This document shows, piece by piece, positions 1 to 5,847 of a stretch of 6,314 bases of DNA. The DNA is from Firmicutes bacterium UBA3906 (GTDB lineage Bacteria > Bacillota > Clostridia > Caldicoprobacterales > DTU083), in the NCBI GenBank assembly GCA_002391555.1, contig DGFG01000003.1:6930-13243 (forward strand), given 5' to 3'. Positions within the stretch are counted from its first letter, which is position 1, and the number at the start of each line of letters is the position of its first letter. The position numbers and the translations under genes were made by a program. A model generated the notes under the pieces. That model had not been told where the DNA came from. It was given only the letters and a program-made list of their open reading frames with translations, and made no database searches.

Positions 1-902
1 GTATCTACGGATTGAGAAAACAATTTCCCCATTATTGGTACAAAGCTATCTATTGCAAACTTTGCAGTCCTTATCGACAAACTATCAAAGGAAGAGGACA
101 TTACACCCTGTATTGTTAGAACACCTAAGAATATTGTAAAGGTACCTGTTATAATCCAAATACATGAGTTCTTAAGAAGACTGCTCAGCTTTTTTAGTTT
201 TTCCTCTTCACCTAGGTGGTTTATTAATATGACTACTGCTGTTGTTGATATTAAGGGTAGCATTATGTTTTTAAGTAGTGTTGATACACTAGCTATTAGG
301 ATTCCAACACTGGGCTGTAGTATTGTAGATGTAGTTAAATTGCCTAGTGCAGCTAATAGCCCAATAAGTAATGGATATAATATTTGCATAAAGCCTACCA
401 TCTTCTCTATCCCATCACTAGCAACTGATATTATCTTTATAAGGTTTTGGACAATCAATATCATTGCACTACTATAGCAAACAAAATAACCAATCTCTCC
501 TATTGAATCACTAGCAAAAGATCCTTTTAGGTTAGAAAATAAGCTACATATAATAGCGATTGCTATTATCTTTGCTAAAAGCGAAAAATTTGCAGTTAAA
601 CTTTTAACCAAGCCAGCCAGGATTTCTTTCAAGAGGTCTTCTGCAGAAAAAGATAGCTTACCAGTTAAAAGGCCTGATATAATCTCGAGGGGAGTCTGAT
701 CCTTTGTAATGAAAGAACCTTCATCTTCGATATAGCTTAAATAAGGCTCCCATTCATTAGTATTAATATTACTTAGCTGTTCACTTATTAATGCCTCAAA
801 CTCAGAACGTAAGTCTTTATATGAAGACTCTGCTTCATAAGCATTCGCTACAGGTATACTCATAAATATAATTGCTAATATCAGTCCAAGACCTCTTTTC
901 AT
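1..902 (-). CDS. spoIIIAE: Stage III sporulation protein AE, 3' end cut by window
   Basis: Polytopic membrane protein of the SpoIIIA-SpoIIQ channel, made in the mother cell and placed in the outer forespore membrane. Three hundred codons are open from the ATG at 902 to the left edge, with no stop. The family is usually about 390-400 residues, so roughly the last quarter is missing. Residues 1-21 look like a signal peptide: a KR pair, a hydrophobic core, then A-N-A before Tyr22. A soluble, acidic segment follows to about residue 100. Hydrophobic segments then lie near residues 104-121, 137-157, 171-188, 197-210, 213-229 and 247-264. The stretch near 281-300 (KFAIDSFVPIMGKLFS) is typical of the family. 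The start is set by a good Shine-Dalgarno, TAGGAG at 914-909, six bases before the ATG. Its TAG is also the stop codon of spoIIIAD, so the two genes are probably translationally coupled. Identity is from family recognition and gene order. Confidence 0.95.
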   Translation of the reverse strand, partial: MKRGLGLILAIIFMSIPVANAYEAESSYKDLRSEFEALISEQLSNINTNEWEPYLSYIEDEGSFITKDQTPLEIISGLLTGKLSFSAEDLLKEILAGLVKSLTANFSLLAKIIAIAIICSLFSNLKGSFASDSIGEIGYFVCYSSAMILIVQNLIKIISVASDGIEKMVGFMQILYPLLIGLLAALGNLTTSTILQPSVGILIASVSTLLKNIMLPLISTTAVVILINHLGEEEKLKKLSSLLKNSCIWIITGTFTIFLGVLTIQGVMSSSFDSLSIRTAKFAIDSFVPIMGKLFSQSVD

Positions 903-911
903 TTTTTTCTC

Positions 912-1298
912 CTAAGTTAGTATTTTTAATATAAGTTCCATCAAGGCAGTTAGAATCGGAATAGCTAAAAGTAGTATTAGTATTTTTCCTCCTAGCTCTA
1001 TCTTTGCAGCTATAGCACTTTCTCCTGCATCCTTGCATAGTTGGGCTCCAAAGTCTGCTAAATATGCAATACCTATAACCTTTAAAATAGTAGTGATATA
1101 TACTGAGTCCATATTAGATTTATTAAACAGATTACTTATTGTTTCTATAACTACAGATAAGCTTGAGACTACAAAAATTAGTATTACTGTTCCTCCAGCC
1201 AATGAAATTAGCAAGGCTATATCTGGCCTTTGCTGCTTAACAGTAACTATAATAATGGTGGTGACTAGGCCAAAAATCACTATTTGGATTATATTCAC
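912..1298 (-). CDS. spoIIIAD: Stage III sporulation protein AD
   Basis: Small integral membrane protein of the SpoIIIA complex, 128 residues (family about 130). Hydrophobic segments lie near residues 3-20, 27-52, 68-82 and 104-126. The most conserved block is about residues 72-108, containing KVIGIAYLADFGAQLCKDAG followed by ESAIAAKIELGGK, and is diagnostic of SpoIIIAD. The N-terminal half resembles SpoIIIAC (VKxxRxxIAxxxxLAG in both). The start codon is GTG, preceded by GGGGTGAG; no ATG or TTG lies near a ribosome binding site in this frame. It begins 19 bases after the spoIIIAC stop, and its TAG stop lies inside the ribosome binding site of spoIIIAE. Expected to be made in the mother cell under sigma-E with the rest of the operon; that regulation is inferred. 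Confidence 0.96.
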   Translation of the reverse strand: MNIIQIVIFGLVTTIIIVTVKQQRPDIALLISLAGGTVILIFVVSSLSVVIETISNLFNKSNMDSVYITTILKVIGIAYLADFGAQLCKDAGESAIAAKIELGGKILILLLAIPILTALMELILKILT

Positions 1299-1317
1299 TT
1301 TCTCACCCCACTAAAGT

Positions 1318-1515
1318 TCAATAAAGCTGGAAGATTTGTTTTATACTAGTAAATAACTGGCTTATCATATTGACTATCATTAGCAGTACAACAATTATCC
1401 CTGCTAAAGTCGTCATCATAGCTATTTCATCCCTTCCAGCCTTTACTAGAACCTGGTTTATAACTGCAACTAATATCCCTATAGCAGCAATTTTAAAGAT
1501 AATATCTATACTCAT
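1318..1515 (-). CDS. spoIIIAC: Stage III sporulation protein AC
   Basis: Very small membrane protein (65 residues; family about 65-68) of the SpoIIIA mother-cell complex. Two hydrophobic helices, about residues 3-24 and 32-53, flank a short charged link, KAGRDE. The block VKAGRDEIAMMTTLAG is the family signature and is shared in diverged form with SpoIIIAD. The ATG is preceded by GGGAGG eight to nine bases upstream, directly after the spoIIIAB stop. The gap to spoIIIAB is 15 bases. The exact role of the AC and AD proteins in the channel is not well defined in the literature I know; both are needed for forespore development after engulfment in B. subtilis. Confidence 0.96.
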   Translation of the reverse strand: MSIDIIFKIAAIGILVAVINQVLVKAGRDEIAMMTTLAGIIVVLLMIVNMISQLFTSIKQIFQLY

Positions 1516-1530
1516 TTATTAATACCTCCC

Positions 1531-2052
1531 TTATATGAGTAGTACCGCAATGCCAATACCACCTAATAAGCCTAGACTTTTGTACATCTTTTCATATTTT
1601 TTTCTTGTCTCGCGCGCATCTAGTTCTTGATGATACAGCTGGTCTAGCGTTAGCTTTATATATTTGGCCTGTCCATTCCTATCGCTTATACCAAGCTGGT
1701 CACCAAATCTATATAGGATATCCAGCTCATCCTTTTTTAAATATAGTCTATCCTTTAAGTCTTTTAGGGCCATCCTCCAGGCAGATCCAACAGTTATGTT
1801 ACCTCTTTTGTCTAATAGTTTGCTGACAAGGATAAACAGATCACCTATCTCTCCTTCAATTGACTCCCCTACACTTTGTAGTGCATCAGATAGCCTTGTA
1901 GAATAATGTATGATCTCAGCCTCTAGCCTTGAAAGGGCACCTTGAAGCTGTCTTAATTGCTTGTCCCTGTATCTATAAGCCTTGGCAAATTCACAGCCGA
2001 TCAAAGTAGATGATGTGATAATTACAAGGCTTATCAATAAATCAAAATACAT
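1531..2052 (-). CDS. spoIIIAB: Stage III sporulation protein AB
   Basis: Membrane-anchored component of the SpoIIIA complex, 173 residues (B. subtilis protein about 171). Residues 5-20 form an N-terminal hydrophobic anchor and residues 159-173 a C-terminal one. The middle is a charged, helix-rich cytoplasmic region including RQLQGALSRLEAEI (34-47) and a conserved LYRFGDQLGISDRNGQ segment (113-128). Known homologues resemble the GspF-type platform protein of type II secretion and type IV pilus machines, which fits a partnership with the SpoIIIAA ATPase. The start is supported by AGAGGTGA five to six bases before the ATG. It begins 14 bases after the spoIIIAA stop, so AA and AB are almost certainly co-transcribed. 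Nothing in it looks broken or unusual. Confidence 0.95.
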   Translation of the reverse strand: MYFDLLISLVIITSSTLIGCEFAKAYRYRDKQLRQLQGALSRLEAEIIHYSTRLSDALQSVGESIEGEIGDLFILVSKLLDKRGNITVGSAWRMALKDLKDRLYLKKDELDILYRFGDQLGISDRNGQAKYIKLTLDQLYHQELDARETRKKYEKMYKSLGLLGGIGIAVLLI

Positions 2053-2066
2053 TTAATCACCTCTTG

Positions 2067-3065
2067 TCAGCGCACTGGGCTATTTAGAATTTGAGTTCTT
2101 AAATCACCCTTATATACCTTTTCTAGGGTACCTACACCTAAAGAATTTCCGAGGATAATAACCCTTTGGAATATCTGTTTCTTTAGTAGGCTACCAAGGA
2201 AGGGCCTCGTAAGTGCATCCTCTATATCCGAGGCGTGGGCAGAGCTTATTAGCTTTACCCCTGCATTTAAGGCTTCTTCTATTGCAAGTACATCCTCTTG
2301 TCTGCCTATCTCATCAGTAATAATTACAGTAGGTGACATTGATCTTATTAGCATCATTATCCCTGTTGCCTTAGGACAGGCATCTAAGATGTCTGACCGT
2401 ATTCCTATGTTTCTTTGTGGAACACCCCTATAGCAACCCCCTATTTCTGATCTTTCATCTACTATAGCAACCTTGACCCCCCTTTGCCCCAGGTTTCCAT
2501 TACTCAAGTTTCTTGCGATATCTCTAAGTAGGGTGGTCTTTCCCATTTGTGGAGGCGATAAAATAAGGGTGTTCATTATTTCATTATTTTCAATTAGATA
2601 TCTTAATACCTTATCTGACACACCGATTATTTCTTTTGAGATACGGATATTGAATGAATTAATATAGGTTAATGTTTTTACCCTTCCCTTTTCTAAAACT
2701 GCCTTGCCTGTCATTCCAACCCTATGGCCACCTTTAAGGGTTATGTATCCATTCCTGATTTCTTCATCAAATGCATAGATAGAATAATCAGATATCAACT
2801 GCAGTATATCTCTTGTATCCTTGTGAGTGACAATATATGCCCTTTCATGGTTGGCTGTTACTTGACCATCTGCCTTAACTAAATAGTCTCTGCCCCTACA
2901 AGAAACGATTAAGGGTCTAGCCTCTCTAACTCTTATTTCCTCTAAGTCCTCTCTTATAGAAGCTGGTAAGTTTATAATCATCTTTTTGAAATTATCAGGT
3001 AGGGAATCTAGCACAGGTTCCTGCCAAGCAAATCTATCACTCTTTTCTTTGAATCCTGCATACAT
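2067..3065 (-). CDS. spoIIIAA: Stage III sporulation protein AA, secretion-type ATPase
   Basis: Cytoplasmic ATPase (332 residues; B. subtilis about 307, so slightly long at the N-terminus) related to the ATPases of type II/IV secretion. It is thought to power or assemble the SpoIIIA-SpoIIQ channel from the mother-cell side. The N-terminal region (about 30-145) carries the conserved stretch RNGYITLKGGHRVGMTGKAV (104-123). The P-loop is residues 170-177, SPPQMGKT, followed by TLLRDIAR. The Walker B strand is TVIITDEIGR (246-255; Asp251, Glu252). Other conserved motifs are VDERSEIGG (202-210) and SSAHASD (274-280). The first P-loop glycine is serine here, as I recall from other clostridial SpoIIIAA proteins. 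The ATG is preceded by a G-rich site (GGGGG at 3082-3078) at a rather long 12-base spacing; no alternative upstream start exists in frame. First gene of its operon, with its own putative promoter. Confidence 0.96.
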   Translation of the reverse strand: MYAGFKEKSDRFAWQEPVLDSLPDNFKKMIINLPASIREDLEEIRVREARPLIVSCRGRDYLVKADGQVTANHERAYIVTHKDTRDILQLISDYSIYAFDEEIRNGYITLKGGHRVGMTGKAVLEKGRVKTLTYINSFNIRISKEIIGVSDKVLRYLIENNEIMNTLILSPPQMGKTTLLRDIARNLSNGNLGQRGVKVAIVDERSEIGGCYRGVPQRNIGIRSDILDACPKATGIMMLIRSMSPTVIITDEIGRQEDVLAIEEALNAGVKLISSAHASDIEDALTRPFLGSLLKKQIFQRVIILGNSLGVGTLEKVYKGDLRTQILNSPVR

Positions 3066-3085
3066 AGGAATACTCGTCCCCCTTT

Positions 3086-3106
3086 TATATCTATATCTAT
3101 ATCTAT
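3086..3106 (-). repeat. Hexamer tandem repeat (ATAGAT), 3.5 copies
   Basis: A perfect six-base direct repeat: on the minus strand ATAGAT occurs three times in a row and then ATA; on the plus strand it reads TATATC repeated. The first copy supplies most of the putative sigma-E -10 box (CATAGATA), and the repeat continues across the expected transcription start to the ribosome binding site. It is short and could be chance in AT-rich DNA. Confidence 0.85.
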
Positions 3107-3128
3107 GAGGGGCTTATACAAATTATCA
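3100..3128 (-). promoter_or_regulatory. Putative sigma-E promoter of the spoIIIA operon
   Basis: On the minus strand the -35-like element is TGATAAT (3128-3122), compared with the sigma-E consensus KMATATT. A 14-base spacer follows, then the -10-like element CATAGATA (3107-3100), compared with CATACANT. Agreement is partial in both boxes, but the spacing is exactly typical and the site sits between a terminator and the first gene of an operon known to be sigma-E-controlled in B. subtilis. Transcription would start near 3093. The assignment combines visible motifs with family knowledge and has not been measured. Confidence 0.5.
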
Positions 3129-3136
3129 CTACAAAT

Positions 3137-3166
3137 AAAAAAACTCCGATAATAGGTCGGAGTTTT
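3137..3166 (-). terminator. Rho-independent terminator after the CxxC gene
   Basis: On the minus strand, AAAACTCCGA (3166-3157) pairs perfectly with TCGGAGTTTT (3149-3140) around the seven-base loop CCTATTA. The hairpin runs into seven consecutive T (3143-3137). It lies about 40 bases after the stop of the zinc-ribbon gene and just before the spoIIIAA promoter region, so it should end the aro-efp transcription unit and insulate the sporulation operon. The plus strand has a weaker T run after the stem and no convergent gene uses it here. Confidence 0.93.
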
Positions 3167-3206
3167 CTTAGAATATACAAACGTTTTTATTCAAGTTTTA
3201 GTATAA

Positions 3207-3614
3207 TTAGTCCTCTTCGAGTCTTTCTATCTCTTTTTCTTTATCTTCTGAATAGATTACTTTAGTACAGTTTGGGCAAATAATGTCATCATCATTATCA
3301 AATATATCCTCATCAAAGTAGACAGTTTCCTGGCAGCCGGGACATTCAATCTCTATATAACGGGAAGCATCTAAATCATCAAAATCATCGATATCTAAAA
3401 GCTCATCCTCTACAAGTGAAAGATCCTCATCTATGACTTCAACATATTGCTCAAGCTCTGCTTGCTCTTTTTCCATAGTTGTTATAGCTATTGCCATTGA
3501 TTCTAAGATCTCAGAAATAGTAATAAAGAGCTTTCCCTCATTGCTATCTTCATTGTAGCCCATGCCTTTAATAAGGCCTTGTAAATAAGAGATCTTTTCA
3601 TCTAAACCAGTCAT
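3207..3614 (-). CDS. Acidic coiled-coil/zinc-ribbon protein of unknown function (CD1247-like)
   Basis: A 135-residue soluble protein matching, by recall, the clostridial family named after Clostridioides difficile CD1247 ('CD1247 N-terminal domain'), whose function is not known. The N-terminus (1-30) has the family pattern: DEKISYLQGLIKGMGY, then SNEGKLF. A helix likely to form a coiled coil spans about 31-60, followed by a highly acidic linker (59-82, rich in Asp and Glu). The C-terminal part has two cysteine pairs, CPGC (91-94) and CPNC (113-116), spaced like a rubredoxin-type zinc ribbon, then a charged tail. There is no signal peptide or membrane segment. The start is firm: AAGGAGGT lies six bases before the ATG. 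It is the last gene before the terminator, 43 bases after efp. Homologues are sometimes labelled AraC-type regulators, but I see no helix-turn-helix or AraC domain. A role in nucleic-acid or protein binding is only a guess from the zinc ribbon. Confidence 0.9.
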   Translation of the reverse strand: MTGLDEKISYLQGLIKGMGYNEDSNEGKLFITISEILESMAIAITTMEKEQAELEQYVEVIDEDLSLVEDELLDIDDFDDLDASRYIEIECPGCQETVYFDEDIFDNDDDIICPNCTKVIYSEDKEKEIERLEED

Positions 3615-3657
3615 AATAGTACCTCCTTAAAATGCACTTGTCTTTAAATTATACCCC

Positions 3658-4215
3658 TTATACCCTTTCCATATACTCATCTGTTCTTGTATCTATTCTA
3701 ACTATATCTCCGATATTTACAAATAGGGGAACATGGACAACTGCTCCTGTCTCTAGTGTTGCAGGTTTTGTAGCTCCAGTAGCTGTATCACCCTTAAATC
3801 CAGGCTCAGTTTCTGTAACTTCAAGCTCAACAAAGTTGGGTGCTTCAACTGAAAAAGCTGCTCCTTTATAAAACTTTATAATTACATTGGTATTTTCCTT
3901 TACATATACAATTGCTTCTTCTACCTGAGAGTAATTAAGTGGAATTTGCTCATAATTCTCAGTATCCATGAAGTAATACAGTTCGCCATCATTATAAAGG
4001 TATTGCATTTCCTTTCTCTCGATGTGAGCTCTTGGTAGCTTTTCGCTAGGGCTAAAGGTCTTTTCTATAATACCGCCTGTAACTATGTTTTTTAGCTTAG
4101 TCCGTACAAATGGAGATCCCTTACCTGGTTTGACATGCTGAAAATCAACAATAGTAAATACTGAGTTGTCCATCTCAACTGTTATTCCTTTTCTAAAATC
4201 ACCTGCAGAAATCAT
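3658..4215 (-). CDS. efp: Translation elongation factor P
   Basis: EF-P binds the ribosome between the P and E sites and promotes peptide bond formation at stalling proline runs. The protein has 185 residues, the usual length. Domain I (about 1-63) is KOW-like and carries the tip loop [10 protein letters not shown] with Lys32, the residue that is modified (5-aminopentanol in B. subtilis, beta-lysyl in E. coli; the modification used here cannot be read from this window). OB-fold domains II and III follow. The EF-P signature in domain III is present near residues 150-169: [20 protein letters not shown]. The ATG is preceded by GAGGA about eight bases upstream. It lies 44 bases after the Xaa-Pro peptidase gene and 43 bases before the CxxC gene, probably in the same transcript. 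No oddities seen. Confidence 0.98.
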   Translation of the reverse strand: MISAGDFRKGITVEMDNSVFTIVDFQHVKPGKGSPFVRTKLKNIVTGGIIEKTFSPSEKLPRAHIERKEMQYLYNDGELYYFMDTENYEQIPLNYSQVEEAIVYVKENTNVIIKFYKGAAFSVEAPNFVELEVTETEPGFKGDTATGATKPATLETGAVVHVPLFVNIGDIVRIDTRTDEYMERV

Positions 4216-4259
4216 AGCTTTATTCCTCTCTTTCGTAAGAATGCGTTTATTTGTAATTA

Positions 4260-5330
4260 TTATATAATAACAAGGTCCTTTATGGAAGTAACTAAATTGC
4301 TATAGCCATCACTTGTAATGGCTACTAGGTCTTCTATCCTAACACCACCTAGCTTTGGTAAATAGATACCAGGTTCGACTGTTACTATCATCCCAGCTTG
4401 AAGTTCACCCTCTCCCATTGGCGATAGCCTAGGCTCCTCATGGACATGTAGGCCTACTCCATGTCCTAGGCCATGTCCAAAGTTTTCACCATAACCATTT
4501 GAGTTTATGTGGTCCCTGGCTACTTTATCTACTTGTTTGCAGCTAATTCCAGGTCTTAGGATACCTAGTGCTTTCTTTTGAGCTTCTAGGGTTATCTCAT
4601 AAATCTCCCTTAATTTCTCACAGGGCTCACCTATGGCAATTGTTCTTGTCATGTCTGAGCAATAACCACCTATCCTACAACCGAAATCTAAGGTGAGAAA
4701 ATCTCCTTGCTCGAGCTTCCTATCTGAGGGTTCAGCATGGGGTAGGGCACTGTTTGGCCCAGATGCTGCGATTATAGGGAAGGCTAAGCCTTCGCTACCA
4801 TTCCTTCTAAGGAAAAACTCTAGCTCTAAAGCTATTTCTCTTTCTGTCATCCCTGTCTTAATAATTCCTAAAAGATGAGTAAAACCCTTATCTGCTAGCT
4901 GAGCAGCCTTTTTTATATTACTTATTTCATCTTCACTTTTTATTAGTCTTTGCTTGCTAATTTCATTACCATCAGCTAGTAGACTTATAGTGGCTGCCCT
5001 TTCAACTAGCCTAGAATAATACATGTAGCTTATTGTACTCTCCTCGAACCATAGGCTCTTGGCTTCAAATTCTTTACATCTGTCAAATACGAAATCAAAG
5101 CCCTTTACTCCTGCTGCGTCAATTACTTTAAAGCCAGGACATTGAGCCTGGGCCTGCTCAACATACCTAAAATCTGTTATTAAATATTTTTCACTAGCTA
5201 GTACTAGAACAATAGCTGACGAACCAGTAAAGCCTGAATAATACCTGATGTTTTCACTATGGGTTATCAATGAAGCATCTATCCCCTTTTTTTCCATTGA
5301 TAATCTTAGCTTTTTAATTGCTTCTTTCAT
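4260..5330 (-). CDS. M24-family Xaa-Pro peptidase (aminopeptidase P / prolidase type)
   Basis: Metallopeptidase that cleaves bonds preceding or involving proline in peptides; cytoplasmic, with two metal ions (usually Mn or Co). The N-terminal creatinase-like domain (about 1-120) contains [15 protein letters not shown]. The C-terminal pita-bread domain has all five metal ligands, in 356-residue numbering: Asp215 (LTLDFG), Asp226 (CSDMTRT), His290 (GHGLGHG), Glu319 (VTVEPG) and Glu333 (RIEDL). His198 (PHAEPSD) and His297 (HVHEE) are the usual catalytic histidines. I chose the ATG at 5330: GGAGG at 5343-5339 lies eight bases upstream. The longer reading from the TTG at 5345 would begin inside that ribosome binding site. 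Related to B. subtilis YqhT, which occupies the same place before efp. Whether it is an aminopeptidase or a dipeptidase cannot be decided from sequence alone, so I give no symbol. Confidence 0.95.
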   Translation of the reverse strand: MKEAIKKLRLSMEKKGIDASLITHSENIRYYSGFTGSSAIVLVLASEKYLITDFRYVEQAQAQCPGFKVIDAAGVKGFDFVFDRCKEFEAKSLWFEESTISYMYYSRLVERAATISLLADGNEISKQRLIKSEDEISNIKKAAQLADKGFTHLLGIIKTGMTEREIALELEFFLRRNGSEGLAFPIIAASGPNSALPHAEPSDRKLEQGDFLTLDFGCRIGGYCSDMTRTIAIGEPCEKLREIYEITLEAQKKALGILRPGISCKQVDKVARDHINSNGYGENFGHGLGHGVGLHVHEEPRLSPMGEGELQAGMIVTVEPGIYLPKLGGVRIEDLVAITSDGYSNLVTSIKDLVII

Positions 5331-5338
5331 TAATAAGT

Positions 5339-5343
5339 CCTCC
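5339..5343 (-). promoter_or_regulatory. Ribosome binding site fixing the Xaa-Pro peptidase start
   Basis: GGAGG on the minus strand, with an eight-base spacer to the ATG at 5330. It rules out the in-frame TTG at 5345, whose last base overlaps this site. Confidence 0.85.
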
Positions 5344-5355
5344 AATACATATGCT

Positions 5356-5790
5356 TCATTTCTTATTTAGTTTACTAAAATAGTCTACTGCCAGATAGTA
5401 GCCCTCTAGACCTAGTCCTACAATTTGTCCCTTACAGGCTGCTGCTATGACAGATTTATGACGGAAATCCTCTCTTTTATGTATATTTGTGATATGCACT
5501 TCTATAACGGGTAATCTAAATTCCTCTAAAGCATCATGCAAGGCATAACTATAATGGGTTAGAGCACCTGCATTTATTATTATCCCATCATATTTGCCTA
5601 TAGATGCATGAATTTTATCGATTATATCTCCCTCTGAATTGGACTGATATGAGTCTAAGCTTATGCCTAAGCCTTTGGCATACTCTGTCAACCCTAAAGA
5701 AAGTTCATCGAGGCTCATAGGACCATACATAGATTTATCCCTATGCCCTAATAAGTTTAGATTTGGACCGTTTATCATCATTAGTTTCAT
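5356..5790 (-). CDS. aroQ: Type II 3-dehydroquinate dehydratase
   Basis: Catalyses the third step of the shikimate pathway, 3-dehydroquinate to 3-dehydroshikimate; family members form dodecamers. With the start chosen here the protein has 144 residues, close to the usual 145-150. The family opening INGPNLNLLG is present, and the active-site set is complete: Arg17 and Tyr22 (HRDKSMYG), Asn73 (IIINAGALTHYS), His79 in the same block, His99 (VIEVHITN) and Arg110 (DFRHKS). The start is ambiguous. AGGAG (5802-5798) is followed by tandem ATG codons at 5793 and 5790, with spacings of four and seven bases; I prefer 5790. An in-frame ATG at 5808 lies upstream of the ribosome binding site and would add five residues (IRSDM) after its Met that do not match the family start. 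It follows aroK by 57 bases, putting two shikimate-pathway genes together. Confidence 0.96.
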   Translation of the reverse strand: MKLMMINGPNLNLLGHRDKSMYGPMSLDELSLGLTEYAKGLGISLDSYQSNSEGDIIDKIHASIGKYDGIIINAGALTHYSYALHDALEEFRLPVIEVHITNIHKREDFRHKSVIAAACKGQIVGLGLEGYYLAVDYFSKLNKK

Positions 5791-5797
5791 CATATCA

Positions 5798-5802
5798 CTC
5801 CT
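5798..5802 (-). promoter_or_regulatory. Ribosome binding site deciding the aroQ start
   Basis: AGGAG on the minus strand, four bases before one ATG (5793) and seven before the next (5790). The longer reading from the ATG at 5808 would place this site inside the coding region. Confidence 0.75.
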
Positions 5803-5847
5803 AATCATTGTTTATAAAGTGCAGGTAAAGGCTGTTTATCTTTCCCT

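Larger units (their letters stand above)
3066..3136 (-). promoter_or_regulatory. spoIIIAA leader with ribosome binding site
   Basis: Short region between the upstream terminator and the spoIIIAA ATG. It holds a sigma-E-like promoter, a hexamer tandem repeat and the purine-rich site AAAAGGGGG at 3086-3078. If the promoter assignment is right, the untranslated leader is only about 25-30 bases, too short for a riboswitch or a structured leader. I see no operator palindrome in it. Confidence 0.5.

Noticed and set aside
229..477. Open frame of 82 codons on the plus strand inside spoIIIAE.
   Set aside because: It lies antisense to a conserved gene, shows no ribosome binding site that I trust, and its hydrophobic residues mirror the membrane segments of spoIIIAE.
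835..1038. Cysteine- and arginine-rich 67-codon frame on the minus strand across the spoIIIAD/AE junction.
   Set aside because: It overlaps two conserved genes in another frame and has no supporting motif or ribosome site; the cysteines are a by-product of the frame shift.
1033..1314. Plus-strand open frame of 93 codons opposite spoIIIAD.
   Set aside because: Shadow of a conserved gene; the sense frame fully explains the conservation.
3170..3195. TTGAAT followed by TATATT on the minus strand, after the CxxC gene.
   Set aside because: The spacing is only 11 bases and the pair lies upstream of the strong terminator, so it could not usefully drive spoIIIAA.
3648..3653. TATAAT on the minus strand between efp and the CxxC gene, a possible vegetative -10 box.
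   Set aside because: The hexamer 17 bases upstream (GTATAT) has almost no match to TTGACA, and the region is AT-rich, so a chance match is likely. A weak internal promoter cannot be excluded.
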